Below, piece after piece: positions 36,999 to 44,488 of a stretch of 64,000 bases of DNA. The notes beneath the pieces are model-generated. The model made no database searches and had not been told where the DNA came from. It saw only the letters and a program-made list of their open reading frames with translations. Location: the NCBI RefSeq assembly GCF_910578445.1, contig NZ_CAJTQC010000006.1, positions 36,617 through 100,616 on the forward strand, in the 5' to 3' direction. The translations under genes and the position numbers were made by a program. Origin of the DNA: an uncultured Duncaniella sp. Lineage in GTDB: Bacteria > Bacteroidota > Bacteroidia > Bacteroidales > Muribaculaceae. Numbering within the stretch: position 1 is the stretch's first letter; every line of letters begins with the position of its first letter.

Positions 36999-38087
36999 TT
37001 ATCTGGTGAGTAGCGTTTTTTCAACGTACTTTTTCTGAATATGCCTTTCGTAATAGCGCTTATATTTTAATTCGACACTACAATCAACCGCAGATATAGA
37101 CTTCGTCAGAATAGATGCCACTTCCCGACAACCACAATCGCAAAATTTATTGGCCATACACAGTCTACAGTCCTCAGGTTGATAATTCCGACCTGTAAAG
37201 AGATTCCAATATTCGACATCTGTTATCAACGAAGGCTCAAAAATACTCCCTACCACTCTTGGCGAATGATTGCACACTCTTATGTGTCCGGATGCATCTA
37301 CTACCATAAAATTACTTGCAGCCCCACATCTATATCCAATATTTAAATGCTTGTATTTCTGAGGGTCATCTATTGCGCAATATGGTATTTCAGTACCTGT
37401 ATAACCTATGCGCCCTGAACGCTCAAGCACTTCCTCCGCAATATCCAGCATCTCATTAATCTCACTGACACTCAGACATAATTCTGACATATATTGCAGT
37501 CCACGTCCTCCCGGAAGAAAACGATTCAGCAATATATCATCCGCTCCATTAAGCAATGCCAACGCAATTGTCTCAAACAGTTCTGAGAGATTCTTTTTTG
37601 TAACTGTTATGTTGGCTGTGGTATGCAATCCAACTTTATTTGCCTTCTCAAACCATTCAAGCACATTATCCGCACCATCGACTCCCGTGTGCCATTCAAA
37701 TGTCTCATAACCCGGTAGACTCATGCTCAGATGCACACCAAGTTCTTTAAATAATAATATCGACTCATCAGACATCAATCGTCCGTTGGATATAATTACA
37801 ATCGGGTTATTCAATCCATGCTCTTTACCTTTTACACGTATATGACGCACAATTTCTTCCCAACCATCCTTTAACATAGCTTCTCCTCCTGACACAGAGA
37901 AGTATTCACATCCTTTTAAATAAAGCCTGTTTATTGTCTCTTTCCATTGGTGGACTGTCAGTTCTTTCCCTTTTTTATAAGTCGAAGATGGCGCATCCCA
38001 AGGGCAAAAACAGAATTTGCACTTATGATTGCATTTATATGTAAGTTCAAGAATTACGCTTTTGGGAAGATTTACCATTTTATTCAA
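36999..38087 (-). CDS. radical SAM/SPASM domain enzyme
   Basis: A 362-residue cytosolic enzyme. The radical SAM cluster motif is CNHKCKFC (Cys19, 23, 26), followed by SVSGGEAML (SAM-binding GGE, about 64-72). The C-terminal SPASM region has the full seven-Cys pattern: Cys254, 272, 307, 310, 316, 320 and 336 (CRLCMANKFCDCGC), binding one or two more Fe-S clusters. SPASM enzymes mostly modify peptides or proteins (thioether, C-C crosslinks, epimerisation) or activate sulfatases. The start overlaps the end of the 202-residue gene by 8 bp, so the two are coupled. No precursor-like short peptide is seen in the 75 bp after it. Base composition is AT-rich compared with the host genes. Target unknown. 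Confidence 0.88.
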   Translation of the reverse strand: MNKMVNLPKSVILELTYKCNHKCKFCFCPWDAPSSTYKKGKELTVHQWKETINRLYLKGCEYFSVSGGEAMLKDGWEEIVRHIRVKGKEHGLNNPIVIISNGRLMSDESILLFKELGVHLSMSLPGYETFEWHTGVDGADNVLEWFEKANKVGLHTTANITVTKKNLSELFETIALALLNGADDILLNRFLPGGRGLQYMSELCLSVSEINEMLDIAEEVLERSGRIGYTGTEIPYCAIDDPQKYKHLNIGYRCGAASNFMVVDASGHIRVCNHSPRVVGSIFEPSLITDVEYWNLFTGRNYQPEDCRLCMANKFCDCGCREVASILTKSISAVDCSVELKYKRYYERHIQKKYVEKTLLTR

Positions 38088-38688
38088 CTTTTATCCCTGT
38101 AAGATACTCAATAGCTTCAAAATCAAATTTTCCTGAATCTTTTATATCTTCAGGAAGTGTATATTCATGCTTTTCCCATTCTTCAAGAAAATCATATAAA
38201 TTCTTCAGGTCGGATAGAAGAACCTGTTGTTTATCAATCACCGGATGCAGACTAAGATAGCTTTTTTCTTCACCTCGCTTACTATAAAAAATTGTAAATA
38301 GAGAATTCTTGTCTGCAACCTTGTCAAAATAATTTTTAGCAGCTTCGCTTATTCCCGTACATCTTGATTTTATAATGGATTTGATACAATCACCACATAA
38401 ATATTGGATATCCATATCATATCCGAGCCTGTTTATTTTACAAATTTCTTCTGTTATTGATTTATATTCTCTTAATGTGACAATTATTTGGGGATGTGGT
38501 TCAGAACGACCATGATTCTCATAGTCCTCACAACTCCAAGACACAGTCTCTCCGTCTATTTTCACTGGGTCCATGGGTTCATAGCACGAGACAATTGCTA
38601 TTCTATCTCTTATATCTCTGGCTTTCCTCTTTAAACCATTCAAAGCATCTTTTAATATATTTCTTGATAATTTATATTTAGTTCCCAT
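38080..38688 (-). CDS. unknown protein coupled to the radical SAM enzyme
   Basis: A 202-residue soluble protein that I do not recognise. The N-terminus is helical and basic (SRNILKDALNGLKRKARDIRDR), the middle has beta-like segments and a Cys pair in YLCGDCIKSIIKSRC (about 105-119), and the C-terminal half is acidic (YDFLEEWEKHEYTLPEDIKDSG). There is no signal peptide or membrane helix. The 8-bp overlap with the radical SAM gene and the 9-bp gap from the ADP-ribosylglycohydrolase gene show one transcription unit. It could be the substrate, a partner or recognition protein for the radical SAM enzyme, or a separate enzyme; the sequence does not decide. Codon use is AT-rich like the rest of the island. 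Confidence 0.75.
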   Translation of the reverse strand: MGTKYKLSRNILKDALNGLKRKARDIRDRIAIVSCYEPMDPVKIDGETVSWSCEDYENHGRSEPHPQIIVTLREYKSITEEICKINRLGYDMDIQYLCGDCIKSIIKSRCTGISEAAKNYFDKVADKNSLFTIFYSKRGEEKSYLSLHPVIDKQQVLLSDLKNLYDFLEEWEKHEYTLPEDIKDSGKFDFEAIEYLTGIKVE

Positions 38689-38697
38689 TATAAACGA

Positions 38698-39639
38698 TTA
38701 TTTATTGGAATTTTTTTGGCTTATTGCCAATTTGACGAAATTCTCACACTTCGCTCTGTAGTCACTTTCGCTATAGAGATTTTCGACATAATAGGTCGGA
38801 ATATTCTTATAGCCGAACTTGGCGCCAAGTATCGAGCAGGCAATTGCAGCGTTGGTGTCGGCATCTCCTCCCTCATTGACTACTGCAAGCAATCCATCCT
38901 CAAATGACGTGGAGTGCCAGTAGCACCACAAGGCACAGGCGAGTGTTCTTAACGTATAGCCTATTCCATGCGGTTCATCAAGACACAAGTCATCCAAACT
39001 GCCATTTTTAGCAAGTTCAATCCACTCACCAATGCGTGAATCATATCTTTCTGCGATTTTCAGAATTTCATCATAAGACAACTCTCTGTTATGCCAAACC
39101 AAATGATTGATAACTTGCGATGCGATTACACATGAACCAATGCAACGTGGATCATAATGAGTAACCATGCACGCAGTTGTAGCATTACTGTCAACATCGT
39201 CTTTCCACAGCCCAATCACAGAAGTTCTCATTATTGCGCCATTGGGCGCAGATTCACGATGAGATAATTCCCAATGTTCTTTAGCGACTTCAATAGGCTT
39301 GGCCGTATAATCTTGATGAGTAAGCACCTGATAGACAAGATTGCCACATCCGAAGCCATCGGTTTCAAGCCAATTTAAGAGACGTCGCGCCAAACTTTTA
39401 TCTTCAATTTTACCGTTGGCAATCAGCTCATCCAAAAGACATAGCATCTGTTTGGTGTCATCATCCTGCCAGACCCCTAAACCCGACGGATAAAACTGAT
39501 TGTAATAGCGCAACATTGGAGAAAAACGCTCTGAGACTTCCTTCTTGCTCATAAATTCGCTACATAATCCCAACGCATCTCCGATAGCCTGTCCATAAAG
39601 ACAGCCCATCGTTCGGTCGTATATCTCTTCTTTGCTCAT
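38698..39639 (-). CDS. ADP-ribosylglycohydrolase family protein
   Basis: A 313-residue enzyme of the DraG/ARH fold. Family metal and substrate motifs are clear: GCLYGQAIGDALGLCSEFM near residue 12, VWQDDDTKQMLCLLDELI (Asp triplet near 58-60), SAPNGAIMRTSVIG, and VNEGGDADTNAAIACSILGAKFG near 260, where the GGDxDT Asp pair binds magnesium. DraG-type enzymes remove ADP-ribose from proteins, nucleic acids or small molecules; some relatives act on other ADP-ribosyl compounds. It heads the three-gene operon with the unknown protein and the radical SAM enzyme and has its own promoter (39663-39670). Pairing of an ADP-ribose eraser with a peptide-modifying enzyme is unusual; a transferase partner is not seen nearby. 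Confidence 0.9.
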   Translation of the reverse strand: MSKEEIYDRTMGCLYGQAIGDALGLCSEFMSKKEVSERFSPMLRYYNQFYPSGLGVWQDDDTKQMLCLLDELIANGKIEDKSLARRLLNWLETDGFGCGNLVYQVLTHQDYTAKPIEVAKEHWELSHRESAPNGAIMRTSVIGLWKDDVDSNATTACMVTHYDPRCIGSCVIASQVINHLVWHNRELSYDEILKIAERYDSRIGEWIELAKNGSLDDLCLDEPHGIGYTLRTLACALWCYWHSTSFEDGLLAVVNEGGDADTNAAIACSILGAKFGYKNIPTYYVENLYSESDYRAKCENFVKLAISQKNSNK

Positions 39640-39662
39640 AATCCTATTATAAAAATTGCAGA

Positions 39663-39670
39663 TAAAGATA
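39663..39670 (-). promoter_or_regulatory. promoter of the ADP-ribosylglycohydrolase operon
   Basis: Minus-strand TATCTTTA, one base off the -7 consensus, 24 bp upstream of ATG 39639. Confidence 0.45.
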
Positions 39671-39696
39671 CCACTTTTATTTAAAAGGTAAAACGA

Positions 39697-39978
39697 TTAT
39701 CGGCTGGTATTTTTGTGATTCTTGGCTCTGTGGGTTGATCTGTGGTTTGATAACCACTGTTCGGCTTCCTCGTCAGAGGGCAATGAGACATAATAATCCT
39801 GTTCTTCCTTAGTGAGTTCGCCGCCAACAGCATAATTCAAATCTTCCCACATTTGGGCGATTCCCTTGTCATATTCCTCATTCTGTCGCTCGTATTCCGG
39901 AGTGCCCTCTTCAGGAAGTTCTACTTCAAGATGATGCTCACGAATCCAACGATTCATCTGTTTAAATGATACTGACAT
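39697..39978 (-). CDS. small acidic protein of unknown function
   Basis: A 93-residue soluble protein: helical N-terminus (MSVSFKQMNRWIREHH), a strongly acidic middle (ELPEEGTPEYERQNEEYDKG, MWEDLNYAVGGELTKEEQDYY) and a basic tail (NHRSTHRAKNHKNTSR). Not recognised. The single stop-free frame with starting ATG, and sensible composition, favour a real gene. It lies 57 bp upstream of the ADP-ribosylglycohydrolase gene in the same direction, with a promoter-like box between, so it may be read with that operon or alone. Confidence 0.6.
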   Translation of the reverse strand: MSVSFKQMNRWIREHHLEVELPEEGTPEYERQNEEYDKGIAQMWEDLNYAVGGELTKEEQDYYVSLPSDEEAEQWLSNHRSTHRAKNHKNTSR

Positions 39979-40067
39979 AAATTTTCATAAAAAACGTACC
40001 TTTTCCTGATTGGTCCTATAAAGTTGACTTTTTCAAGAAAAAGTACAAAAAGTACGGCCATTAAAAA

Positions 40068-40325
40068 TCATCGATTTTTTAATGCCAAATTTATTGAAAT
40101 GGCAAATGTGATAAAACACGCAATTGTGTTATCCCAATCAATGCCTGAAGATATTGGTAAAAATCTAACAAACAAATAGCAGACAAATGGCACGCTAAAT
40201 CCAGACCATGTAATTTTATCGGTATATTTTTCATTTGCAAACACTGCGCATATTAAAGTCCCTATCCAACAAATTATATTATATATTATAATACGTGTGT
40301 GGAATATTTCACGTAAAGTCATCAA
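40068..40325 (-). CDS. small membrane protein of unknown function
   Basis: An 85-residue protein made of three hydrophobic helices: IIIYNIICWIGTLICAVFA (about 12-30), FSVPFVCYLFVRFLPI (about 43-58) and TIACFITFAISINLAL (about 67-82). There is no known family I can name. Its 3' end lies within an imperfect inverted repeat rich in A and T (about 40058-40085). It follows the exported-protein cluster at a distance of 100 bp on the same strand. The small size and low-complexity hydrophobic sequence limit confidence. Confidence 0.5.
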   Translation of the reverse strand: MMTLREIFHTRIIIYNIICWIGTLICAVFANEKYTDKITWSGFSVPFVCYLFVRFLPISSGIDWDNTIACFITFAISINLALKNR

Positions 40326-40425
40326 TTGGATAATTTGAATAATATATGTCAGTGACTATTGCTCCGCACCCGACATATATGACAATCGCTAAAATAAATG
40401 CAACTATAATCATATTTAGATTTTC

Positions 40426-41172
40426 CTATTTAAAATTTATTCTAACTGTCTCTGAACCTTGTCTTTGTACTACAGTCACAAGATATATGCTATTCGTTTG
40501 AGCACTCCTATAGGCGGTAATTGACACATTTTTCCCTGAGATGCTTTTTGAAGCAGAATATGTGTCACCATTTCGTTTTTGTAAGGTTAATTCATCTCCA
40601 CCCCAATTGATTACTACAAAGTTTTTCCTATCTGAAAGAAAAATTGATTGACAATCAAAAGAATGTGAAGTATAAGAACTTGAACCAGTTGTAATTGTGG
40701 CTTCTTTAGGCTTAAATACTTGTTGGGTATAAGATGATTGAACTTGAATTCTTAAAGGGACAACATCTAATTTTCGTTTAATTTGAGAATTAGTTTTATG
40801 CTGATTCGCCATAATATTATGAGACGAATAATGCGTATTATATTCATCAATATTCACACGATCAACTTCTAATAATATATCCCATGCTTTCCTTACTCTA
40901 TTGTAGGCCGTAGTCAAATCTATGTTCTGTTCTCTACATTTGTTTTTAGCACTCGTATTACTCATATAGAAACTTAAATCATAAAGATGCAAATTTTTAG
41001 AGTTCAATCCGATAGTTAAAAAATCGCCAATGCTAAACTGAGGATTATAGAGTACGTTTAGAAAAAAATCATTATTTGCTGAAAATGAAGATGAATTTGA
41101 TTGCGCCGATAAATCTTGACGTGGGAAAATTATCGCTACAAAAAATGATATTAAAACAAAAAGACGTTTCAT
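40426..41172 (-). CDS. exported protein of unknown function
   Basis: A 248-residue protein with a signal peptide (MKRLFVLISFFVAIIFPRQDLSAQ). The mature part is rich in Ser and Asn early (SNSSSFSANNDFF), then has helical and beta-rich regions; the C-terminal third (FDCQSIFLSDRKNFVVINWGGDELTLQKRNG, SAQTNSIYLVTVVQRQGSETVRINFK) looks like a beta-sandwich. No family recognised. It is the last of four tightly packed genes (gaps 23, 17 and 8 bp) for exported or membrane proteins. Strongly AT-rich compared with the host genes outside the island. Confidence 0.7.
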   Translation of the reverse strand: MKRLFVLISFFVAIIFPRQDLSAQSNSSSFSANNDFFLNVLYNPQFSIGDFLTIGLNSKNLHLYDLSFYMSNTSAKNKCREQNIDLTTAYNRVRKAWDILLEVDRVNIDEYNTHYSSHNIMANQHKTNSQIKRKLDVVPLRIQVQSSYTQQVFKPKEATITTGSSSYTSHSFDCQSIFLSDRKNFVVINWGGDELTLQKRNGDTYSASKSISGKNVSITAYRSAQTNSIYLVTVVQRQGSETVRINFK

Positions 41173-41180
41173 ATTTATAT

Positions 41181-41585
41181 TTATTCAGTAGAAAATTCTA
41201 TGTAATCACCATTTTTTATCATATAGTCAATCGCTCCATCAATAAAGGTTGCCACGTACCCCATTGCATCGAATTTGCCAGGCGTATTTTTAAGTGTCCC
41301 AGAACTATCGTTCAAAACTCGCCGTAAGTCCCTCCGAACAGTCCCTTTGGCAATCTGTTTTACTGCAATGGAATACGCTTCCATGAAAGCATCACGGTTT
41401 TTACCTTTTATCATTGTTTTCGCATACCCATTAACATTGTGCTCAAGCATCCTAATAAGCCTATTATTATCTAAGACATAGTATCCTGCGACAAATTCAG
41501 TTTTCGTTGAATATCTCGACTGAGCAGCGACAGACATAATCGACTGCAGGAAACAAAATAGGAATATGATTTTTTTCATAAACAT
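41181..41585 (-). CDS. exported protein of unknown function
   Basis: A 134-residue protein with a signal peptide (MKKIIFLFCFLQSIMSVAAQ from Met3, or Met1 two codons earlier). The mature part (about 110 residues) is mostly helical and basic: NRLIRMLEHNVNGYAKTMIKGKNRDAF, then AYSIAVKQIAKGTVRRDLRRVLND and MGYVATFIDGAIDYMIKNGDYIEF. No recognised family. It lies 8 bp upstream of the 248-residue exported protein gene and 17 bp after the 140-residue one, so the products may work together in the periplasm or outside. Confidence 0.68.
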   Translation of the reverse strand: MFMKKIIFLFCFLQSIMSVAAQSRYSTKTEFVAGYYVLDNNRLIRMLEHNVNGYAKTMIKGKNRDAFMEAYSIAVKQIAKGTVRRDLRRVLNDSSGTLKNTPGKFDAMGYVATFIDGAIDYMIKNGDYIEFSTE

Positions 41586-41602
41586 ATGTTTTTATAATTG
41601 TA

Positions 41603-42025
41603 TTACTTTCTTTTTAATTCATAACAATATTTTTTCATATTGTAAATACTTTTAAGTATTTGTTCTGAATTAATAATTGTATCATAAATGTATATTATAG
41701 CACCTTTATCTCCTTTTAAATAACCAACTACTATTTGTTGAGTTGGATGGGTATCAAGTTCTCCCATAACTAAAATCATATTCTCTCCGTCATCACTCCA
41801 TGTGAGATTTTTTACCACCTGAGCATTTTTTACGTTTTCATTCTCAAAAAGTACAAAAAGAATTTTTGAATCATGCTTCATAAATGCTAATTCATAATTA
41901 TTCATTTTCGTGCCATCTTTTAATGATAGATCACTGAACAAAGTTATAACCTCTGCTGCCTCAGTTGTCATTACCGTCATAATTATCGCAATAAATATGC
42001 AAATTTTTGCTCTGAAGTTTGCCAT
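41603..42025 (-). CDS. exported protein of unknown function
   Basis: A 140-residue protein with a signal peptide (MANFRAKICIFIAIIMTVMTTEAAE). The mature part is a small beta-rich domain: VITLFSDLSLKDGTKMNNYELAFMKHDS, ILFVLFENENVKNAQVVKNL, DGENMILVMGELDTHPTQQI and GAIIYIYDTIINSEQILKS. The fold cannot be named. It belongs to the four-gene cluster of exported proteins in the island. Strongly AT-rich. Confidence 0.66.
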   Translation of the reverse strand: MANFRAKICIFIAIIMTVMTTEAAEVITLFSDLSLKDGTKMNNYELAFMKHDSKILFVLFENENVKNAQVVKNLTWSDDGENMILVMGELDTHPTQQIVVGYLKGDKGAIIYIYDTIINSEQILKSIYNMKKYCYELKRK

Positions 42026-42048
42026 ATTTTTATTATTTAATTGACATT

Positions 42049-42324
42049 CTATTTAGACACAACGGCGACACCGAATAATATGGCCGCTATTATCATTATT
42101 ATCATGCACCCACAGCCTTCATCTTTTTTTCCATTTTCGTCTTTTAAATTAAAATATCCGATAATGGATATTACTAACAGAATGATTAATCCGATTAATC
42201 CAACTTCTGGTGAAATCCAACTTCCCCCATCTTCATCAATTAATCTTCCATGGTCTTGTGGAGCGGCCAAAAGGATGGACGGTATTAAACTTGAAAGAAT
42301 CAGGCTTGATAATCTCATTCCCAT
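42049..42324 (-). CDS. small membrane protein of unknown function
   Basis: A 91-residue protein heading the exported-protein cluster. It has a signal-peptide-like N-terminus (MRLSSLILSSLIPSILLAAPQ), a first membrane helix (PEVGLIGLIILLVISIIGYF, about 39-58), a short charged Lys/Asp/Glu loop ending in CGC and a second helix (MIIMIIAAILFGVAVVS). No family recognised. The 55 bp upstream lead directly into the 3' end of the rod-shaped RNA, so transcription could read through from that RNA's promoter. Confidence 0.6.
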   Translation of the reverse strand: MGMRLSSLILSSLIPSILLAAPQDHGRLIDEDGGSWISPEVGLIGLIILLVISIIGYFNLKDENGKKDEGCGCMIIMIIAAILFGVAVVSK

Positions 42325-42378
42325 AATAATTAAACGTCGAATTCTCTCATCCTCCTTTGAGATTTAAGGTATAGACAT

Positions 42379-42644
42379 AAAAAAGGTGTGAGGAATGTAT
42401 CTTGTTTTATCTCATTATCAGGTCTTGGCGTACCTATGCAGTGGATAAAACAATAGCCCCACACCGATAGAGCTATATAAACTGTCAGTCACGACAGGGT
42501 ATATGCTACCGATGCAGGTGCTATTGCCAACTTTATCTTCACTGCATTATAAAACCGCCAAGTTTGATAATGATAGATAAAATTTCAATAACACCTTTTA
42601 TTAAAAATAAAATGTTGAACCGTCGGTGACTCTTCACCCTGATT
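42379..42644 (-). ncRNA. rod-shaped structured RNA candidate (6S-like)
   Basis: On the minus strand a good promoter box (42650-42657) precedes a stretch that folds on itself into one long rod. Matching arms, outermost first, on the plus strand: 42381-42389 with 42591-42599; 42405-42411 with 42576-42582; 42412-42420 with 42565-42573; 42424-42430 with 42556-42562; 42436-42443 with 42540-42547; 42451-42457 with 42520-42526. The outer stem is followed by six U, like a terminator. A small hairpin (42625-42638) lies near the 5' end. There is no open frame of note. A long interrupted rod closing at both ends is the hallmark of 6S RNA; a leader controlling the downstream cluster is the alternative. 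Structure is well supported, identity is not. Confidence 0.55.
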
Positions 42645-42649
42645 CTCCG

Positions 42650-42657
42650 CAAAGATA
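42650..42657 (-). promoter_or_regulatory. promoter of the rod-shaped RNA
   Basis: Minus-strand TATCTTTG followed by CGGAG matches the -7 consensus exactly; start near 42644. Confidence 0.6.
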
Positions 42658-42816
42658 CATAAAAAATGTTATTGTCGGGGGCTTTTCATAAAAAATTTAA
42701 ACAACTAATATTTTTCAGAATCTTCCCTATTCTAACATTTGATTAAACACAAATACAAAATCTGAAAATTATAGACAGATTTCACTATCTCATGAACACA
42801 CCAACAATCACCACAT

Positions 42817-42857
42817 CAAAACTCCTCCCCGACAAAAAAAGAAAAATCAGACAGTTA
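42817..42857. repeat. right 41-bp direct repeat of island
   Basis: Same sequence as 36882-36922 with one mismatch. It overlaps the tRNA-distal arm of the tRNA-Gly terminator hairpin (42843-42880). From here to the tRNA nothing else is seen; between the RNA promoter and this repeat (42658-42816) I see only AT-rich sequence. Confidence 0.85.
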
Positions 42858-42880
42858 GAATCTACTAACTATCTGATTTT
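42843..42880 (-). terminator. tRNA-Gly terminator hairpin
   Basis: Arms 42843-42858 and 42865-42880 pair over 16 positions with one mismatch and a 6-nt loop. On the minus strand the stem is followed by a short T run. It lies 8 bp after the tRNA 3' end. Confidence 0.8.
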
Positions 42881-42887
42881 CAATAAG

Positions 42888-42960
42888 AGCGGCAAACGAG
42901 GCTCGAACTCGCGACCCTCAGCTTGGGAAGCTGATGCTCTACCAACTGAGCTACTGCCGC
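42888..42960 (-). tRNA. tRNA-Gly (anticodon CCC)
   Basis: The 73-nt minus-strand sequence folds into a complete cloverleaf: acceptor GCGGCAG with TTGCCGC (one G-U pair), D arm GCTC/GAGC, anticodon stem TCAGC/GCTGA with loop TTCCCAA giving CCC (reads GGG), and T arm GCGAG/CTCGT with TTCGAGC. No CCA is encoded. Confidence 0.95.
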
Positions 42961-43056
42961 ATATATTTTCAACCTTTATCACGAGGGCTGCTGACACGAT
43001 GTCCGGTGTCCCGAACCAAATCAATGACGCAACCGACTATCGGCTGTTTGTGAGTG

Positions 43057-43064
43057 CAAATTTA
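43057..43064 (-). promoter_or_regulatory. promoter of tRNA-Gly
   Basis: Minus-strand TAAATTTG followed by C, about 97 bp upstream of the tRNA 5' end, implying a leader of roughly 90 nt that must be processed off. Confidence 0.5.
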
Positions 43065-43152
43065 AGCGTTTTTTCTGTTTTATGAAAATTATTTTCAATT
43101 TTATTTTTAATCAACCGACACGAATTATATCTATTGTTTCAGCCAAATAACT

Positions 43153-43160
43153 TAACTTTG
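43153..43160 (+). promoter_or_regulatory. promoter of the Tat-exported protein gene
   Basis: TAACTTTG followed by C. Start near 43167, which rules out the earlier start at 43134 for the gene that follows. Confidence 0.6.
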
Positions 43161-43217
43161 CACCATGCTTGTCAGGCGCGTATGGCCAATTCCCCACCCC
43201 GAGGCCAAGCCCTGACG

Positions 43218-43664
43218 ATGAATAACTCCACTTGTGACACAGCAAAACTAATGAACCGAAGACACTTTTGCAAGATAGCATCGCTCGCGGTCGGAGCTTT
43301 AGGCATCAACGGCGCGTCGGCTTTCGCAGCCGGACGACACGACAGAAGCCAGACGGCCACGCAGGCGACCGTTGCCCGCAGATGCCGGGTGACGGTGTTG
43401 CGACGCGAATGCCATCTTGACCTTCAGGCTCTGTTTCTCGACGACCCGGACTCCGGGCCTTGCGAACTGTTCAGATCAGGCGACGACTTCACATTTCAGG
43501 CCGGTCAAAACTGTCCTGCCGGCTTCTGTCCGCGACTATGGGAAATGATATGCTCGGCAATGGCAAGCGACCACAAATGCGCCATGCCCAACGACCGGTC
43601 GACTGTGATATTATCATGCCCCGACGGGACGCGACCGGTGATCGTGAGAGTCGACAGCCTTTAG
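43218..43664 (+). CDS. Tat-exported TIGR04076-like protein
   Basis: A protein of about 149 residues from ATG 43218; in-frame ATGs at 43182 and 43251 are alternatives. A twin-arginine signal is clear (MNRRHFCKIASLAVGALGINGASAFAAG). The mature domain has the pattern of the TIGR04076 family: CRVTVLRRECHLDL, PCELFRSGDDFTF, CPAGFCPRLWEMICSAM and the closing SCPDGTRPVIVRVDSL. The family is small, Cys-containing and without known activity to me; Tat export suggests it folds, perhaps with a cofactor, before leaving the cytoplasm. It is 64 bp upstream of the nitroreductase lipoprotein in the same direction and may share its transcript. Confidence 0.7.
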   Translation: MNNSTCDTAKLMNRRHFCKIASLAVGALGINGASAFAAGRHDRSQTATQATVARRCRVTVLRRECHLDLQALFLDDPDSGPCELFRSGDDFTFQAGQNCPAGFCPRLWEMICSAMASDHKCAMPNDRSTVILSCPDGTRPVIVRVDSL

Positions 43665-43728
43665 CGGTCTCTCATCAAAGCCCTGTCAGAAAGACAATAA
43701 ACCCCACAAATTTCAACTATATCGAAAA

Positions 43729-44346
43729 ATGAAGAAAATCTCAATCCTCGCAGCGTCAGCCGCAATGTCATTATTGGCCATAGCCTCCTCGTGTACAAAC
43801 GATAAAACATGCCAGCAGACTTCATCGTCGACCGATGATGCTATCGCCAACATCATGACACGCACAAGTGTCCGCGACTACACCTCCACACCTATTTCAG
43901 AAGCTACAATCGACACCCTTCTCCGCGCCGGAATGGCCGCGCCAACAGCCCGCAACAAACAACCGTGGAAATTCATTGTCGTCAACCAGCGCGAACTGCT
44001 CGACAGCATCGCCAAAGGCAACTGGCGACCCGCCGCCAAAGCACAGGCTGCTATTGTGGTGTGCGGCGACATCAGCGACCCGCTGCCCGGTGAAGGCAAG
44101 GACTACTGGGTGCAGGACTGCTCGGCTGCGACCGAAAACATCCTCCTCGCCGCCCATGCCGTCGGGCTCGGCGCAGTATGGTGTGGATGCTATCCCATCA
44201 GCGAACGCGTGGAAATGGTCAAGACCACATTCGCCATCCCCGACTCCATCATTCCGCTCAGTGTCGTGATGCTCGGCTACCCGACAGGCCCGCAAGAACC
44301 AAAAGACAAATACAAGCCTGAAAACATCCACTACAACAAGTGGTAA
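43729..44346 (+). CDS. nitroreductase family lipoprotein
   Basis: A 205-residue flavoprotein with a lipoprotein signal (LLAIASSCTND; Cys22). The rest is a compact nitroreductase: TRTSVRDYTSTPISEATIDTLLRAGMAAPTARNKQPWKFIVV (FMN-binding start), QDCSAATENILLAAHAVGLGAVWCG and the C-terminal IPLSVVMLGYPTGPQEPKDKYKPENIHYNKW. Family members bind FMN and reduce nitro compounds, quinones or act on flavins. Lipid anchoring to the periplasmic side is a variation seen in Bacteroidales. A strong terminator follows (44373-44429). The pairing with the Tat protein upstream suggests a shared envelope redox role, which is inference. Confidence 0.9.
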   Translation: MKKISILAASAAMSLLAIASSCTNDKTCQQTSSSTDDAIANIMTRTSVRDYTSTPISEATIDTLLRAGMAAPTARNKQPWKFIVVNQRELLDSIAKGNWRPAAKAQAAIVVCGDISDPLPGEGKDYWVQDCSAATENILLAAHAVGLGAVWCGCYPISERVEMVKTTFAIPDSIIPLSVVMLGYPTGPQEPKDKYKPENIHYNKW

Positions 44347-44372
44347 GCCGACATATATTCCAAAATCTTACC

Positions 44373-44429
44373 GCCGGATTATGACCCTGTGGCCGACAGG
44401 CACAGAGAGCCATAATCCGGCTTCTTTTT
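44373..44429 (+). terminator. terminator after nitroreductase gene
   Basis: Arms 44373-44383 and 44411-44421 pair perfectly over 11 bp and enclose a smaller nested hairpin; a T-rich run follows (TTCTTTTT). Confidence 0.9.
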
Positions 44430-44480
44430 GCTCACAATCCATTCAAGTGTGTAAAGTTAGGATTTTCGGGAAATATTTAC

Positions 44481-44488
44481 TACTTTTG
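44481..44488 (+). promoter_or_regulatory. promoter of ileS
   Basis: TACTTTTG followed by C; start near 44495, leaving a 42-nt leader before ATG 44537. No T-box is seen. Confidence 0.6.

Larger units (their letters stand above)
36882..42857. mobile_element. AT-rich genomic island at tRNA-Gly(CCC), bounded by 41-bp direct repeats
   Basis: Two 41-bp copies (36882-36922 and 42817-42857) with one mismatch enclose about 5.9 kb that is visibly more AT-rich than both sides. The right copy covers the distal half of the tRNA-Gly terminator hairpin. The contents are a radical SAM operon, small exported proteins and a structured RNA. All coding is on the minus strand. No integrase, transposase or relaxase is present, so it would need help to move or is a fixed remnant. 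Removing one repeat unit rejoins the small basic protein gene to the tRNA terminator cleanly. An alternative is a chance duplication of terminator sequence. Confidence 0.6.

Noticed and set aside
42661..42816. CRISPR-like or further RNA signal in the AT-rich gap
   Set aside because: No spaced repeats and no stable fold were seen; only A/T runs.
36882..42857. Phage or conjugative element
   Set aside because: No integrase, terminase, capsid, relaxase or transfer genes are present between the repeats.
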